Assembly (NCBI RefSeq): GCF_000002075.1
Contig: NW_004797431.1
Coordinates: 199,561 to 263,560 of the forward strand
Direction of reading: 5' to 3'
DNA: 64,000 nt
Source of the DNA: Aplysia californica
Lineage: Eukaryota > Mollusca > Gastropoda > Aplysiida > Aplysiidae
Position 1 is the first letter of the stretch. Each line of letters opens with the position of its first letter. Under the pieces are notes generated by a model. It was given only the letters and a program-made list of their open reading frames with translations. It was not told the origin of the DNA and did no database searches. The position numbers and the translations under genes are program-made. Shown here in pieces: positions 13,301 through 24,006 of this stretch.

Positions 13301-16300
13301 GTATGGATTGTAGAATACATCTGCATTATTTATTTGCGTATTTTTCAACTTTGGTTCCTGTAAGAGGCGATTATGCAACACAATTGTGATTGGATGCGGA
13401 TAAAATTGGAAAATAAAAAATGTATAATCTCAGGTGAAACTAAAAAAATATGTTTGCACCTAGTCAAACGATACTTCAAAATAACCATAAATGTATATAG
13501 AACAGGAAAATATTGAAAAATGTGCAGTTATTTACATACATTCCATAATATTTGTACATTTTGATCATAACATCCGATATTGAAAAAAAAATTTTTTAAA
13601 ATAATTTTGAAAAAAGGATCACAAACAGAAAAAAATATGCGTATCTTGTATGGAATTATTCAGAATTGCATTTGGAATAAACCTATACATGTCTTGGGTG
13701 GTACTTTTTAAGTAATTTCACCAAAAAGTAGTGATTTTGGGGAGAAAAAAATATTTTGACTCTTTAGATCTAGGCCTCGATCTAGCACTAAAAAATATTG
13801 ATTTCTCAATTACAGTGCACCGGCAATTTGCGTCCAATTGTATCAATATTATAAAGAAGAGTCCTACATTTCTTTAGTGAGCAAAATAGTGATACAATTT
13901 GTTGTGTAAAAGTACTAAGACAAGACTGGTGTCTGGGCTATAATTTGGGCTTCGCGATAAAACAAAGTCGAATAAACTACGAAATCGTGTTTCAAAACTG
14001 AATCAAAACTTCCGGTTTTCGGTTGAAACGCTTGACCCGGAAGTCAACTTTATATTATGACCTTTATTTTAACATGGATATGTGGATTGAAATAGAAACC
14101 AAGCTAAAATTGAACGTTGGTTCTCGAGCCGCCAGGGGTGGCTTGGCGTACTGACGGCACTTGAGCCGCGCCGCCCCCCACGGCTCGGCGTAGCAAATGA
14201 GTTAATTCTTATGATTGTTTCAAAATTGGAATGAATTTGATTTTTCGAAAAATTTCCAGAGACACAACAGTTAGAATGAAATTCACAACAACAACAAAAA
14301 TAAAAGTTCAAAGTTTTGTTTTGATTTGTATCCATGTGTGAGTGTTTGGTGAAAATACAAACGCTGGTCTTTGCGTTTATTCAGACCCATACACTGAATT
14401 ACATGAGACAGATGTAGGGAACGAAGTTGTGATTTCGTCACGCGAACAACAACAACAGTGCTAGTGCTTGATCTAGCCCTAAAACTACGACTCGGGCTGT
14501 GTTCGGGTACATATCCAGGGTCCTAACTATCAGACACATCATATCCTGAGTCACTAGAACTAGCAAAACGTACAGAAGTATCGAAAACAGCGAAATTATG
14601 TGATTCTTGTTCATGCGACCGTTACTTCAACGCGACTGTCAAATTACTATCATTTGTATAGAAAAAGCATAGCACGAGTTCCGGTCAGGTCAACCCCAGA
14701 TGAGGTGACTGTCCTTTACCTTCAATTGCTTAAAACGTTACCACGAAACTTCCGCCAAACTCGGCACGAAACGAAACAAGAGGCAAAACTAGCACTGGAG
14801 TCCGTTCCCATTCATGTGACGGGAACACAAGATACGGAACAAAACCGCAAAGTCCATCCCGTCGGGGATACGGGATCCGTACCTGCGAACCGAACCGTCT
14901 GCCCGTACCCGTGATGTGATCCGTAGTCAGTGAGTTAATGGCAGCATCGATTGACATGTGGTTTTTGCCAAAAAATTCTTTTAAATATTCTCCAGATCAT
15001 GACGCCCTTGGTTTTTTCAGGTTTGAGACAGTTTTGCTGCAAAAACCTAAATTTCTTTATTTCGCCTATAGCTTTTTGTAGGCCGACGCTTCTGTCTCTG
15101 TAATTTTAGAAAATCCGGAAGTGATATTTCGCGAGGTGCATTTTGTTTTGAGATTATAGATCTAGACCTTCTTATTTTTTGCATCTCTCAAGATTTATTT
15201 CCCCATTCCAGTAGAGTGTAAATATAGTAGGCCAATGACTTTTAGTTGATATTAAAGCATCGAAAGGGGGCCCAGCTAGGGTATCTTTAAGGCTTTTCCT
15301 CTTTTTTTTTAAAGAGAGACCTGCTTCTTCAAAGATAATGATGAAGGAGAAAAGAAATGATAGTATGAGGATTGTACTGATGTATTGTACTTCATGATAA
15401 GCTGATTTTCAATGTTGCTCCAAGAGTATTACCTTTGACCTGATGAATTCCTTTGTGAGGCTTCGTGGTGAAATCTGGCGCTCGTCAAAATACTGAAATC
15501 AAAGAAAGAGGCATTTTTCTGCTGGTTTGGTATTATATCGAATTTTTGTTTTTTTGGCTCAACATCTTTTATGTCCTTTTAAAAATACATTTATGTGTGG
15601 ATTTTTACGGAAAAACAGTGATTAAAGGGACAAAACTGTAAATTTTTCCGTCTTCAAGGACTCTCAAGCTATAGGAGTCACCACACTTTGGTTGCCATTT
15701 TCTTGCTAATTTTACCTCTGAAGCCAGTGACCACCACCTCCTTCAGTCTGAAATATCCTTGTTTCTATTCCAGATAAAAGGATATTTTTGTCATTCAAAG
15801 AAAGGCAAATGAACATGCTTTAAAATTATACCAATAACTCCATATGGCCAAAAATTGATGAGCGCCTTATTGTACCCCGTCGTGACACATACTGACTTTC
15901 TATGTGGTTAAACAGCAATTTTGAAAAAAGTTTCACTCAAACTCCTCAGGGCTTTGTCTTCACTTTAGCTTTTTTTTTTCTTTCTACAGTCAGCAGTGCT
16001 CACTGGCTTCATTGACCATGTGATCTGGATCTGGCCAGATTGGGACAAGGAGTCGCATGAGGGCCCAGAGACAGATCACATGATCATTGACTTTCAGATG
16101 GGCTACACCAAGCCTTTGGCCCTATGTGCTTGTTGGAAGGTCAGGAGTTCAGAGGGTGGAACTGTCAGACAAGGGATGAAGCAAGAGGATTCTTTGGACT
16201 GGGAATGCAGAAGGCATAATGATTCTGAAGTGGATATTGAGATAGGTCCATTGATGAAGCGGTCGGACTGTCAGATCCAAGGACAGGGAGTGCTGGAGAC

Positions 16301-17204
16301 ATTGAGTGAGTCAAAGGCAGTGACTGTGCTGAAAGCCATGGAAGAACATGACAGGCTGGGAGGGCTTATCCTGGACATTGATGAAGATTATTTCGGCTGT
16401 TGGAGTGACATGATTCCCTTCAGCGAAGCTGGAATTGTTCAAGAAAAAGTAGACATGATTTCTGAGCTGGTCTCTGATTTTTTGTGTGCCTTTAGTCCCC
16501 GCCAGGAGCAAGACGCTGATCATTATTACACTGCCATAATCAATCTCATCATAAGTCTTAAGCTGAAATCATGTGATGTTGATAGACCGCCTGGAGAAAA
16601 AAGATGTCTGAAAGATGTGGACATATCTAACTATCTGATAGAAAATGTTCCAAACATTTTGGAATTCTTATTCAGTCATAAGAAGCAGCATGTTTTATGC
16701 GCACAGGAGGAAAAACTCAATGGGCTGCGATTACAAAGTCTTCTCGCGGTGCTAACAAATTTCAGTGTGGATCAGCTCAAAAGCTTGTCAAAAGTGGGCA
16801 TATGCTTTTCTACCTCTCCGTCTTCCATTCACTTTCCAGTGAGTGGAATTCTTCATGTGTGTCATGGAGACAATACTCCTGAGAAAACAGAGGTCACTTT
16901 TTCCTTACCAGAAAACAAAGACGTCATTGCTCAAACAAAGACATTAAAGAAAATTTTGTCTTCCATATTTCGTAAACCAGATGTGATTAGTGTGTGTAGA
17001 TCAATTCGAGACGGATACACACCGAAAGAATATTTTCGCATGATTGAGTCAGCAGTGCTTACTAGTGTGTCTGCAGTGTATCGGAGTGTTAGTCTTAAGT
17101 CTGTGCACTTTGATGGCAATTTGCTGGGAGGAGCACTTGGATGGCCAGAGAGGAAGCAAAGTTGGAACAGTAAATTGACAAGTTTCTTAAAGTTTGACAC
17201 TTAA
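316..17204 (+). CDS. UPF0489 family protein (C5orf22-like), membrane-anchored form, four exons
   Basis: Exons 316-571 (the exon itself may start at 288, after TTTTAG), 9282-9343, 11633-11758 and 15990-17204 all have GT/AG borders and matching phases (1, 0, 0). Together they give about 552 residues ending at TAA. Seen: Arg/Trp-rich N-terminus, then a hydrophobic segment at about residues 15-38; VVVEEHYE at the exon 1 end; IHIDGHVD at residues 107-114; DHVIW early in exon 4; LILDIDEDYF with Asp at 277, 279 and 281; and a C-terminal block (SIRDGYTPKEY). As I recall human C5orf22, the same blocks occur in the same order (VVEDHQEVLPF, HFDSHPDL, SHVIW, VLDIDLDFF), but it is about 440 residues long and has no membrane segment. 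The biochemical role of the family is not established. The DxHxD and DxDxD motifs resemble the metal ligands of arginase-like ureohydrolases (inference). The start is the ATG just before the anchor; an in-frame ATG at 88 and an unseen upstream exon cannot be excluded. Confidence 0.88.
2419..3206. mobile_element. Non-autonomous pogo/Tigger-like DNA transposon (CAGTCAAACCTG family)
   Basis: The ends are CAGTCAAACCTGTGTAAGAC and, read inward from the right, CAGTCACACCTGCCCTGACG. Both are followed by GGCCACC, and each end is flanked by TA. The phrase 'GTGGCCGTC' recurs inside near both ends. It is 788 bp with no transposase frame. The TA target and CAGT start fit the pogo/Tigger branch of Tc1/mariner. 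Confidence 0.75.
7310..7340. repeat. Poly(C) tract of 31 bases
   Basis: An uninterrupted C run at the left edge of the foreign segment inside the LINE. Exact length is unreliable in assemblies. Confidence 0.9.
8373..8454. mobile_element. 82-bp TTAA-flanked mini-element (copy 1)
   Basis: It starts TTAACACTTTGCC and ends in GTGTTTAA. It is the reverse complement, with scattered differences, of the 90-bp element at 46041-46130, including the core GGTAAACAT and the flanking AAACTG and AATC blocks. It interrupts the LINE frame between 'KYDGKVL' and upstream coding sequence, so it inserted after the LINE did. Confidence 0.75.
8726..9281. other. Distal intron 1 sequence without recognised features
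   Basis: No gene or repeat recognised between the 5' truncation of the LINE and UPF0489 exon 2. Confidence 0.5.
10155..10651. mobile_element. hAT-like non-autonomous element with internal minisatellite
   Basis: It begins CAGGGATGCCAC and ends GTGGCATCCCTG, a perfect 12-bp inverted repeat. Both sides are flanked by AATACA (10149-10154 and 10652-10657). CAGGG-type ends suit hAT, but the duplication is 6 bp rather than the usual 8, so the superfamily is tentative. No transposase is present. Confidence 0.7.
10380..10550 (+). repeat. Minisatellite, 39-40-bp unit, about 4.3 copies
   Basis: Four head-to-tail units begin CATTTCT and end ATGTTTGTTTGT. The first two are 40 bp (containing ATGTACACCCATTCC) and the next two are 39 bp (ATTACACCCATTGC), so the array grew in two steps. 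The array reads open in several frames but is not a gene. Confidence 0.92.
12967..14938. mobile_element. TTAA-flanked inverted-repeat element A, with another element inserted in it
   Basis: The left end is TTAACTCACTGACTATTGG. The right end read inward is TTAACTCACTGACTACGG, so the first 15 bases are identical. Without the inner element it is about 0.9 kb. No transposase frame was seen. TTAA target duplication is the hallmark of piggyBac transposition. Confidence 0.75.
13155..14205. mobile_element. TTAA-flanked inverted-repeat element B, nested in element A
   Basis: The left end is TTAACTCATTCGCTACG; the right end read inward is TTAACTCATTTGCTACG (16 of 17 identical). Length 1051 bp, AT-rich interior, with a GC-rich right subterminal region of Gly/Pro-type repeats (14120-14195). 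No coding potential seen. Confidence 0.75.
15452..15891. mobile_element. GGCGCTCATCA-family inverted-repeat element, longest copy
   Basis: The left end reads TGTGAGGCTTCGTGGTGAAA, followed by TCTGGCGCTCGTCAAAA. The right end read inward is TGTGTCACGACGGGGTACAA, followed by TAAGGCGCTCATCAA. Its interior matches, in reverse complement, 21772-22143. It also resembles 30498-30772 and 51737-52012. No transposase. Confidence 0.7.
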
Positions 17205-18656
17205 TGTTTCTTAATGGTACATTTTTAGGCTGCTCGAATCACTGTGAAAGGAAACGGTTGAAGACAGTGTGGTGCAAACTGTAAATGTCAATGGGTTTGT
17301 ATGTGTGTGTGTGAGAGAGAGAAAGAGTGAGTTGTTCATGAAGACTTTCTATTGTGTTTATTTGACTAAAACGAGCTAGGTCTTGAAGATTACTTAAGTA
17401 TTAAGTGTGTGAACATGTAGTTTATTGGGATGAGAAACTGGAATTATGTTTTTATTAATTAAAGTGGTAATAATGTTGGCAAATTTCAGTGTTTAAGATA
17501 GTAATCTTTGAAGTCGGTTTATGCGAAAGGTTTGTTCCAATATGTGACTATCAGCATCTTTTAGTGACATTTTAAAGAAAAATATAAAAGGAAAGATATT
17601 CTGACAGTCTTTTGATTTTAAAATCTCTTTGAAGGGTTTATTTTATACGTTCTTCCCCATGGTTTTGTCACTCTGGATGGCTTCGGATTGGTTAGACAAA
17701 AGATTGAAATTTGTTTTTTCCACTCATAGGGAAAAGTGATCATTTCTGAAGGGTTTAAAATACAGGTTGGTTTTTGTCTTTTTAACTGTTGTTGCACTGC
17801 ACTGATATTGTTGTGCCGCATTTTACCTGCAGTGTAACGCTATTGCCATTGCTCCTTAGAAAGTTGGATGTGACTAGTCAATGGGTTGGATGGGGGGGAG
17901 GGGTTGTTCAATATGATTGTGTAGACTTATTAATACTTTTACTCTTCATTTGCAAACCTTAAAAACCTACGTCTTTTGTCTCTGGATTGAGCTAGGGTCA
18001 CTTTTTAAAACTGAATTTGAATCAAATTATAAGTTACAGTATATTTTTCTAGGCTGGTCGACTGATGATCACAGTGTTTTTTATATGTGTCGTTATTGAT
18101 CAAGTTTAATTGTGTTTTTGCAGGTGATTGAAGGGTGCTACTTGTAGGTACTACTCCTAGAGTTCTTTTCTTTCCCTCTGTTCGTTTCTGTCTATCTGTC
18201 TTGCTTCTTCCCTGCACCAGATGTGACCATTACTGAGTCAGTGTGCTTTTCTTCAAAGTCAAGTTTACATATGTGCTGTTTTTAATGCATTATTATCTGT
18301 ACAAAGCATAGGCCTACAGTATCATATTCTTTTTGCTCAGACTGAATGGCAGATGATGGTGTAGCTGACGATGGTCTTATCAAATGATTTGCAGATGTTA
18401 ATGCTTGCCATTTGTTCTCCTTCCATTCGCAAGTCTGAAATGCATTTTATATACTTTGAACAACCTCTTCTTTTAACTTATGCAAGAGCCTTTATTGTTT
18501 TGTAACCAATGAAATTGTCAAATAATAATGGGAAAGGAAGTCTTGGATTATTCTATTGGAGAAGATTTTGTGTGCAGAGACATTTTTGTCTGGCAGAGAT
18601 ACTATTGCGTGGTGTGTTTTATTGGCAGGGGCTTTCAGCTCAGTAATGCCGTTTCA

Positions 18657-18853
18657 GCAGAGAGAGATAGAGAAGGTGTAAGAAAGGGGGGGGGGGGGGA
18701 GGTAGAGAGAATGAGGGGTGGCGAGAGAGAGAGAGACGAGAGAGAGAGTGAGAGTCTGTTTTGTGCATTCGTGAACAAAAATAATGTGTGTTTGTGTGTG
18801 TGTGTATGCATGTTTATGTGTTTGTGTATGTGTGTGTGTGTGTGTGTGTGTGT
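18657..18853. repeat. (GA)n and (TG)n microsatellites
   Basis: Imperfect GA/GAGA repeats at 18657-18751 with a G run, followed by TG repeats at 18785-18853. The open frame across them is low complexity. Confidence 0.9.
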
Positions 18854-18902
18854 ACATCTTCAAATGTGACTTTTTATCAAGCTGGGATACACAGAATGAA
18901 TA

Positions 18903-18999
18903 TATGTGTCACAATGCAGTGGAATCAGGCGTCGTCAATTTTTTGGTAAATGGAGTTACGATTTTTATTAGTATCATCTTTACTCTTATCAACCAGAAA
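18903..18999. mobile_element. Fragment of the GGCGCTCATCA family
   Basis: TATGTGTCACAATGCAGTGG, followed by AATCAGGCGTCGTCAA and GGAGTTACG, resembles the terminal 90 bp of the copy at 30498. The other end is absent. Confidence 0.5.
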
Positions 19000-19063
19000 T
19001 GATTTTTTGGATTTTCCTGAACAGCCAGAATTCTGATTCTAATTCTGATTGGGAAAATAGATC

Positions 19064-19590
19064 GGGGGCTCTCGTGGCCTAGAGGAAGGTGTTTGCCTCT
19101 CGTTCAAAAGTCCCTCGTTCGAATCCGGGTAGCGACGGAAAAATTTGCTTCTCTAAAATTGTCTCCTTTCACCTTCTTTCCTTCTCTCTTGCAATATTCT
19201 GTCATCTGCTTTCGTCTCCACTTTCTTCCCCCACCCCCTCACCTCCTTTGCCCCCTCCACTGAGCTCCTGACTCTTTCTGCAGCTTTCTACAGCTACTCC
19301 TTGGCTCCTTCTTACTGCTGTCTTTCAGCCACACCCCTGATCTTCTGGTAGGAAAGATCTACACCTAGCCTTCTCGGACAAGAGCGAAAGATCTCAGAGG
19401 GCCTGTATGCAAGTTGCGCACGTTAAAAATCTCTTGTTGGTCCAAGATTGATAAGAGTAGGCTTCGGCCGCCACCCGAACAAAATTCAAAATTTCCTACC
19501 AATTTAAAATGTTTGGTGTGTCCCTAGCTCATATGACCTTATGCAGTTGCGAGCACCGTAAAACACTTACCAAAAAAAAAAAGAAAAGAA
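19064..19590 (+). mobile_element. tRNA-derived SINE, near full length
   Basis: The tRNA-like head has an A-box-like TGGCCTAGAGG and a perfect B box, GTTCGAATCC (19117-19126). A body of about 400 bp follows, then the tail GCTCATATGACCTTATGCAG and an A-rich end. The same layout recurs at 61944-62400. It is a retroposon, not a functional tRNA: the head lacks the CCA-stem pairing and anticodon context of a real tRNA as far as I can see. Confidence 0.85.
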
Positions 19591-20460
19591 AACAGGTTGT
19601 TGTTACTTGGAACACAAAACAAAGATTTAACACTACTAACCTTCTGTCACATGCTACTATAACAGGAATTAGCCAAACCTGTTCCTCTGCTCTGTGTTGT
19701 GATTCTTTCCGCAGCTTTGGGGCCCCGATGCGTTGGATTGGAATCTCACACTTCACGCACAACTGAACCGAGGCTCTAACTAACCTTTTTCACAACCTAT
19801 ACTTTCAGCAGGCCTCCTCTGCCTTGATATGATACAACTCTCTCCTCTAAAAGTCCCACCAGTAGTAACTCAGACTTTTATCAACTTGCAAACAATACAA
19901 CTGAACACAGACTCACACTTTACTCACTCTCACACTTTCAGCCAAACAATACAATAGGCTAGGCCTAACCTCCTGCCACAACCAAAAACAACCAAATACA
20001 CCACATAGATCTAAGATTGTCGGTGATACATTACAACACGCTACCATTCGAAAATTATGTCGTCAAATTGCAAATTTCTTACTTGATCAGTATTATAAAT
20101 ATATTTAAATTGAGAGGATTGAAGGGAAATGTATATTAAATTAAGGAGCTGAAAACGGCACACTTGGTGTTGTTTTGACGACGGATAGAGATAAAAGGAA
20201 ACGACATGGAGCATGCCATTCTGGCCTATAGCACTCATTGATTCCCTCTTTTCTGATTAGTCCAGCCGTGGAGCCTACCCATTGTAAGGGTTTTTTTTAA
20301 AATCACCGAAGTTATAAAAAGAAAGTCCTACTTGTGCCCACTTAATGAAACAAGTGGGTATGCTTTGTGAAAATAAAATTGGTTTCGGAATATTTGGTTT
20401 TTGTGAATTCCAGTGATTTAAAAAAATTGATCCATATTTTTTAATTTTTAAAAAATTGCT

Positions 20461-21771
20461 TTAATGACACTGACTAGTTCCAACCCCAAGTTGATTTGGA
20501 TGTAAACTGCTCCACAGAAGTCATGAAAAATTACACATAAAGACTGAAGTATAATACAAAATTGTTACAAATATCAATGCATAACAGACAGGTGCTCACT
20601 TTATTAATTTTATAGCCAATACTCTTGCTTTGTGTGGTATTTTTTAAAGCAACTTCATCTCAGTAGAGGCCAGCAAGCCAGAAACATGTCTGTCAACAAG
20701 TCTGGCCACAGTGTTGTGAGCAAGGGCGGCCTGTCCACCTTGTCATGGTGGATCTTGTTCCACTTTGTTTGCCATGTAGAGCTCGATTAGCTGTTCAGCC
20801 AGTGGAAGGATGAACTGACCAAGTTGAAGGGCGGGCTGTCTTTTGCTTTAAATCCGAAGCTTTGTGTAAAGAATAGCACTTTTGATGATGCTCAGAGTGA
20901 ACAGCTTGCGCCACTGGTGACTCTGATCCACCCCTGACATATTGCTTATGTAGTCCTGAACAACCAAAGGCTTGATGGTTTTTGTGGGCAGCGAGTGGAG
21001 ACCTCCTTCTATGAATAATCTCCCCCTTCCTCAGTGTTTCGTTCATCGTGGAAGACCTCTTTTGTTCTTTTGCAGTTCCCACAAGCAGAGTTTTCTTTAC
21101 GAGTGCCTCTGCAAGTTTAGGTGATGTATAGTAGGAATCTGTGTAGAGCCAGTATCCCTTCTCTAGAATTAGCTCCATCAGACGCAAAACCACATCACTG
21201 GGACGGTTGTTGTCCTCTCTTGAGCATATACTTCAAACCTGAATACATATAATATGCGCTTGTGATTCCCCCTCTTTTGGGGTTTGTTTTATAAATATAT
21301 GTAAACTTTGAAGCATAGTTTGCCCCACCAAGGGCACATAACTTCATCCAGCCACCTTCTTGTTTGGGGTGTACAGGTTCTCGAATGTTTCCTGTGTTTG
21401 TAGAAAAACCTGATCTTGTGCAGAGGATCATGCTGAAGATGATCTGGAGGTAAGTAGTATGTTCTATTGTCACTCAAATTAAAAGCTCTCAGGATGAGCA
21501 GAAAGCGATTCCGACTCATGATTATCTTCACAAATGGAGGTGTGATCCAATTGTTATGTAGCTCAATTTTTTTTTATCACTGCCCTGTGGATCAGCAATA
21601 AAAAGAATCCAGTCATGTCATTCACAATGACAGGCTTCCACTGGTTGGCAAACGAATGTTCGGTATATGGCCGAACTGTTTCGTCGATAATTGCCTGAGC
21701 ATATTTGTTTGTCTCCTCAACAGTAGTTCCCATTACGCAGCAGTTTTGAGAACAGGAGTCAGTGAGTTAAA
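20461..21771 (-). mobile_element. piggyBac transposon remnant with broken transposase
   Basis: Minus-strand frames give a DDE_Tnp_1_7 transposase in order: ETNKYAQAIIDETVRPYTE near 21690, MSRNRFLLILRAFNLSDN near 21510, WLDEVMCPWWG near 21340 (first Asp), LYTDSYYTSPKLAEAL near 21130 (second Asp), DYISNMSGVDQSHQW near 20920 (third Asp) and RHVSGLLAST near 20680. The three catalytic Asp survive but sit in different frames, so it is dead. The N-terminal third is missing. Both edges are TTAA: right end read inward TTAACTCACTGACTCC, left end TTAATGACACTGACTAG. The right end is identical over 14 bases to the ends of element A at 12967-14938. Confidence 0.85.
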
Positions 21772-22143
21772 GGTTGTTCCTTTGACTTACTTTTGATGAA
21801 AGGAATACCCATCTACCTTGAATAGAAGTCGAGATATTTGTGATTGAAGGAGGTGGGGGTCACCTGGTTTCAGAGGTAAAATTAGTGAGAAAATGGACGT
21901 CAAAGATTGGTGACTTCCATAGCTTCAGAGTCCTTGAAAACTGAAAATGTACTTTTTTTTAGCCTTTAACCAATGCTTTCAATAAAATCCCCACGGAAAT
22001 GTGTTTTTAAAAAGATATGAAAGGTGTTATCGCTGTTGAGCGAAAAAACAAAAAGTTTATAAAACTTGCCGACCGCCCGCAAAATGCCAGTTTCTTTGAT
22101 TTCGTCATTTTGATGAGCGCCTGATTTCACCTAGATGACTCGC
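21772..22143 (-). mobile_element. GGCGCTCATCA-family element, cut by the piggyBac insertion
   Basis: Its reverse complement matches 15460-15830 through landmarks GGCGCTCATCAAAATGACGA, TTTTTCGCTCAACA and TTTTACCTCTGAAACCAG. The match stops at the TTAA where the piggyBac remnant begins. The other half is not recognisable left of 20461. Confidence 0.65.
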
Positions 22144-23014
22144 ATATTTTACTGATAATAAGTAGCATTTGTGTATTGCAAATTCCAGCTCAACAGCAAG
22201 TTCTATACACATTGCAGTCAATATTAATATCCCTGCAGACCTGAAAGCATTCTGAAACACTGTCAGCTTCCTGGGAAGCATACAGTGCAAGCTACCATTT
22301 TACAGGCTCTAAAACACTAACATACTGGCAAGATCTTTCACTGTTTATGGCCGGGTTCCCTGGGTGAAGTGAGAAAATTAGTGTAAAATGCTAAGGATGC
22401 AACGTCGGGCCTGAGGCGCAAACTCTAAACCTGCAAAAAATGCAACCTTACGATTACGAGTCCAGTAGCATAACCACTAGACCACTGGTGCCACATAGAG
22501 AGAGAGAGAAATACAGTAGTGTTGGGCAGTAGGGATCTAAAAAGAACCCCCAAAAAAGCGATCAAAAGGATGAGTGGGTGACAAATGGATCATGGATGTT
22601 GATGTTTTTTTAAGTCAGAAGTGTAATGCTTATTCTGTCGTTATTACATATATATGTATTTAATTTATTTGGTGTGTTGCTCATGTTGACATTACAAGTA
22701 TGTTGTAAGATGAACTTTGTTGTCCTAAAAAGAAGTATTGTATGGATGTGGAATCAACATCTTGTTGTCCTTCCATAGACCTTGTTCTTTTGCTTGGAGT
22801 GGAATATATATATATTATCATCATGCTGTTGAAGCCCTGTATTGCTAATTCCATCTGTTTCCTTTAACATTGTTGTTTATGGTTGTTGCTTGAGAATTTT
22901 GTCTTGCAATCACAAGAGGTTTTTGTCACTTTGCCCTTTGTCTAGAAGTTTGAGTTGCAGCATTTTGATTTTTTTTTTTTAAGATGTCTTTCTTATGTTT
23001 TTATATTCAGAGAA

Positions 23015-23272
23015 AAAAAATTACCAGTCAGACAAGGGCAAAAAAAACTTGGAGGTCTGATGTGCAAGTTACATATGTTAAAGACCCCTTGGTGGTCCTA
23101 AAATTGATAGATAAGCGTAGGCTTTGGCCACCGCCCCCGCCGCCCCCGGGCAAAATTCAAAATTAGTTCCTACTAAAACTGAAAATAGGGGTACTTTAGT
23201 CAGTATAAAAACGTATAGAGTACCGTCAAATTCAGAATATGGTTGCCTGAAGGCAAGGAGACCTAAGCAGGA
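23015..23272 (+). mobile_element. SINE-related fragment with alternative 3' part
   Basis: GTTAAAGACCCCTTGGTGGT, the GGCTTTGGCCACCGCC block and GGGCAAAATTCAAAATTAG match the body of the SINE at 19064. The segment from 23170 on instead matches the fragment at 28795-28990. Confidence 0.65.
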
Positions 23273-23917
23273 AAAAAAAAGTCACATATATATATCAAAG
23301 AAGAAGATGAACGTTGAATTTTGTTTTACTTCTGAAATAAATCATTCTAAAGAATACGAACTGAGCTGCTTTTATCTAGTTAAGGTTTGTCAGTACTGTT
23401 AAACCCACATATTCTGAAATGCCTGATTGGATAATGATACATGTATTGTCATTGATCATTGGTGCCACAGCAAAGGCTTCCCTTTGACAATGTTTACTTT
23501 CTGTGTAAAACGTGATGTTGACGGACCGGGTACAGTTTTTACCACTCGACAATACTGACACAAGTATTATTTGTTTATTTGGCTCCTACTCCTATTACAT
23601 TGTTATTCCATGGCCTTTCATGTAAATGAGTGTTAAGCTGATGTAATGGAAGGGGCTCTTGGGCTTTCCAACAACTAGAGAATGTGGCACCAGGAATCAT
23701 GTGTGCTCGGTGTGTCATATCGTGCGCTTGATATAAAGTTGGGGTTGGGATGGTTGTCCTACTAGGGTAGGAGGTCACTGCACTTGGGACAGCTCTATCC
23801 ATTGTCTCAAGTACGCTTCATCTTTTTGTGTGTGTGTGTCTTTGACATACTCGTTTTACTAAAGTGTCCAAAATTTCTGTGTTCTTTTCTGTGCCTTAAC
23901 TACACTTGTATTGTCTT

Positions 23918-23937
23918 CTCTTTCTCTCTCTCTCTCC

Positions 23938-24005
<68 letters not shown>

Positions 24006-24006
24006 A
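23918..24006 (+). repeat. (CT)n microsatellite
   Basis: Nearly pure CT dinucleotide run with a few CCC and TTT interruptions. Confidence 0.95.

Larger units (their letters stand above)
11759..15989 (+). other. UPF0489 intron 3
   Basis: It contains two nested TTAA elements (12967-14938 and 13155-14205) and a GGCGCTCATCA-family element (15452-15891). In 11759-12966 no gene is supported. Confidence 0.65.

Noticed and set aside
18528-18869. 113-codon open frame
   Set aside because: It is largely GA and GT microsatellite translation.
19064-19136. Possible tRNA gene
   Set aside because: It has A- and B-box-like sequence, but it heads a 500-bp repeat with an A-rich tail that recurs at 61944, so it is a SINE head.
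20380-20461. Other half of the GGCGCTCATCA element split by piggyBac
   Set aside because: Only a few bases (ATATGG, CAATTTTT) agree with the expected sequence.
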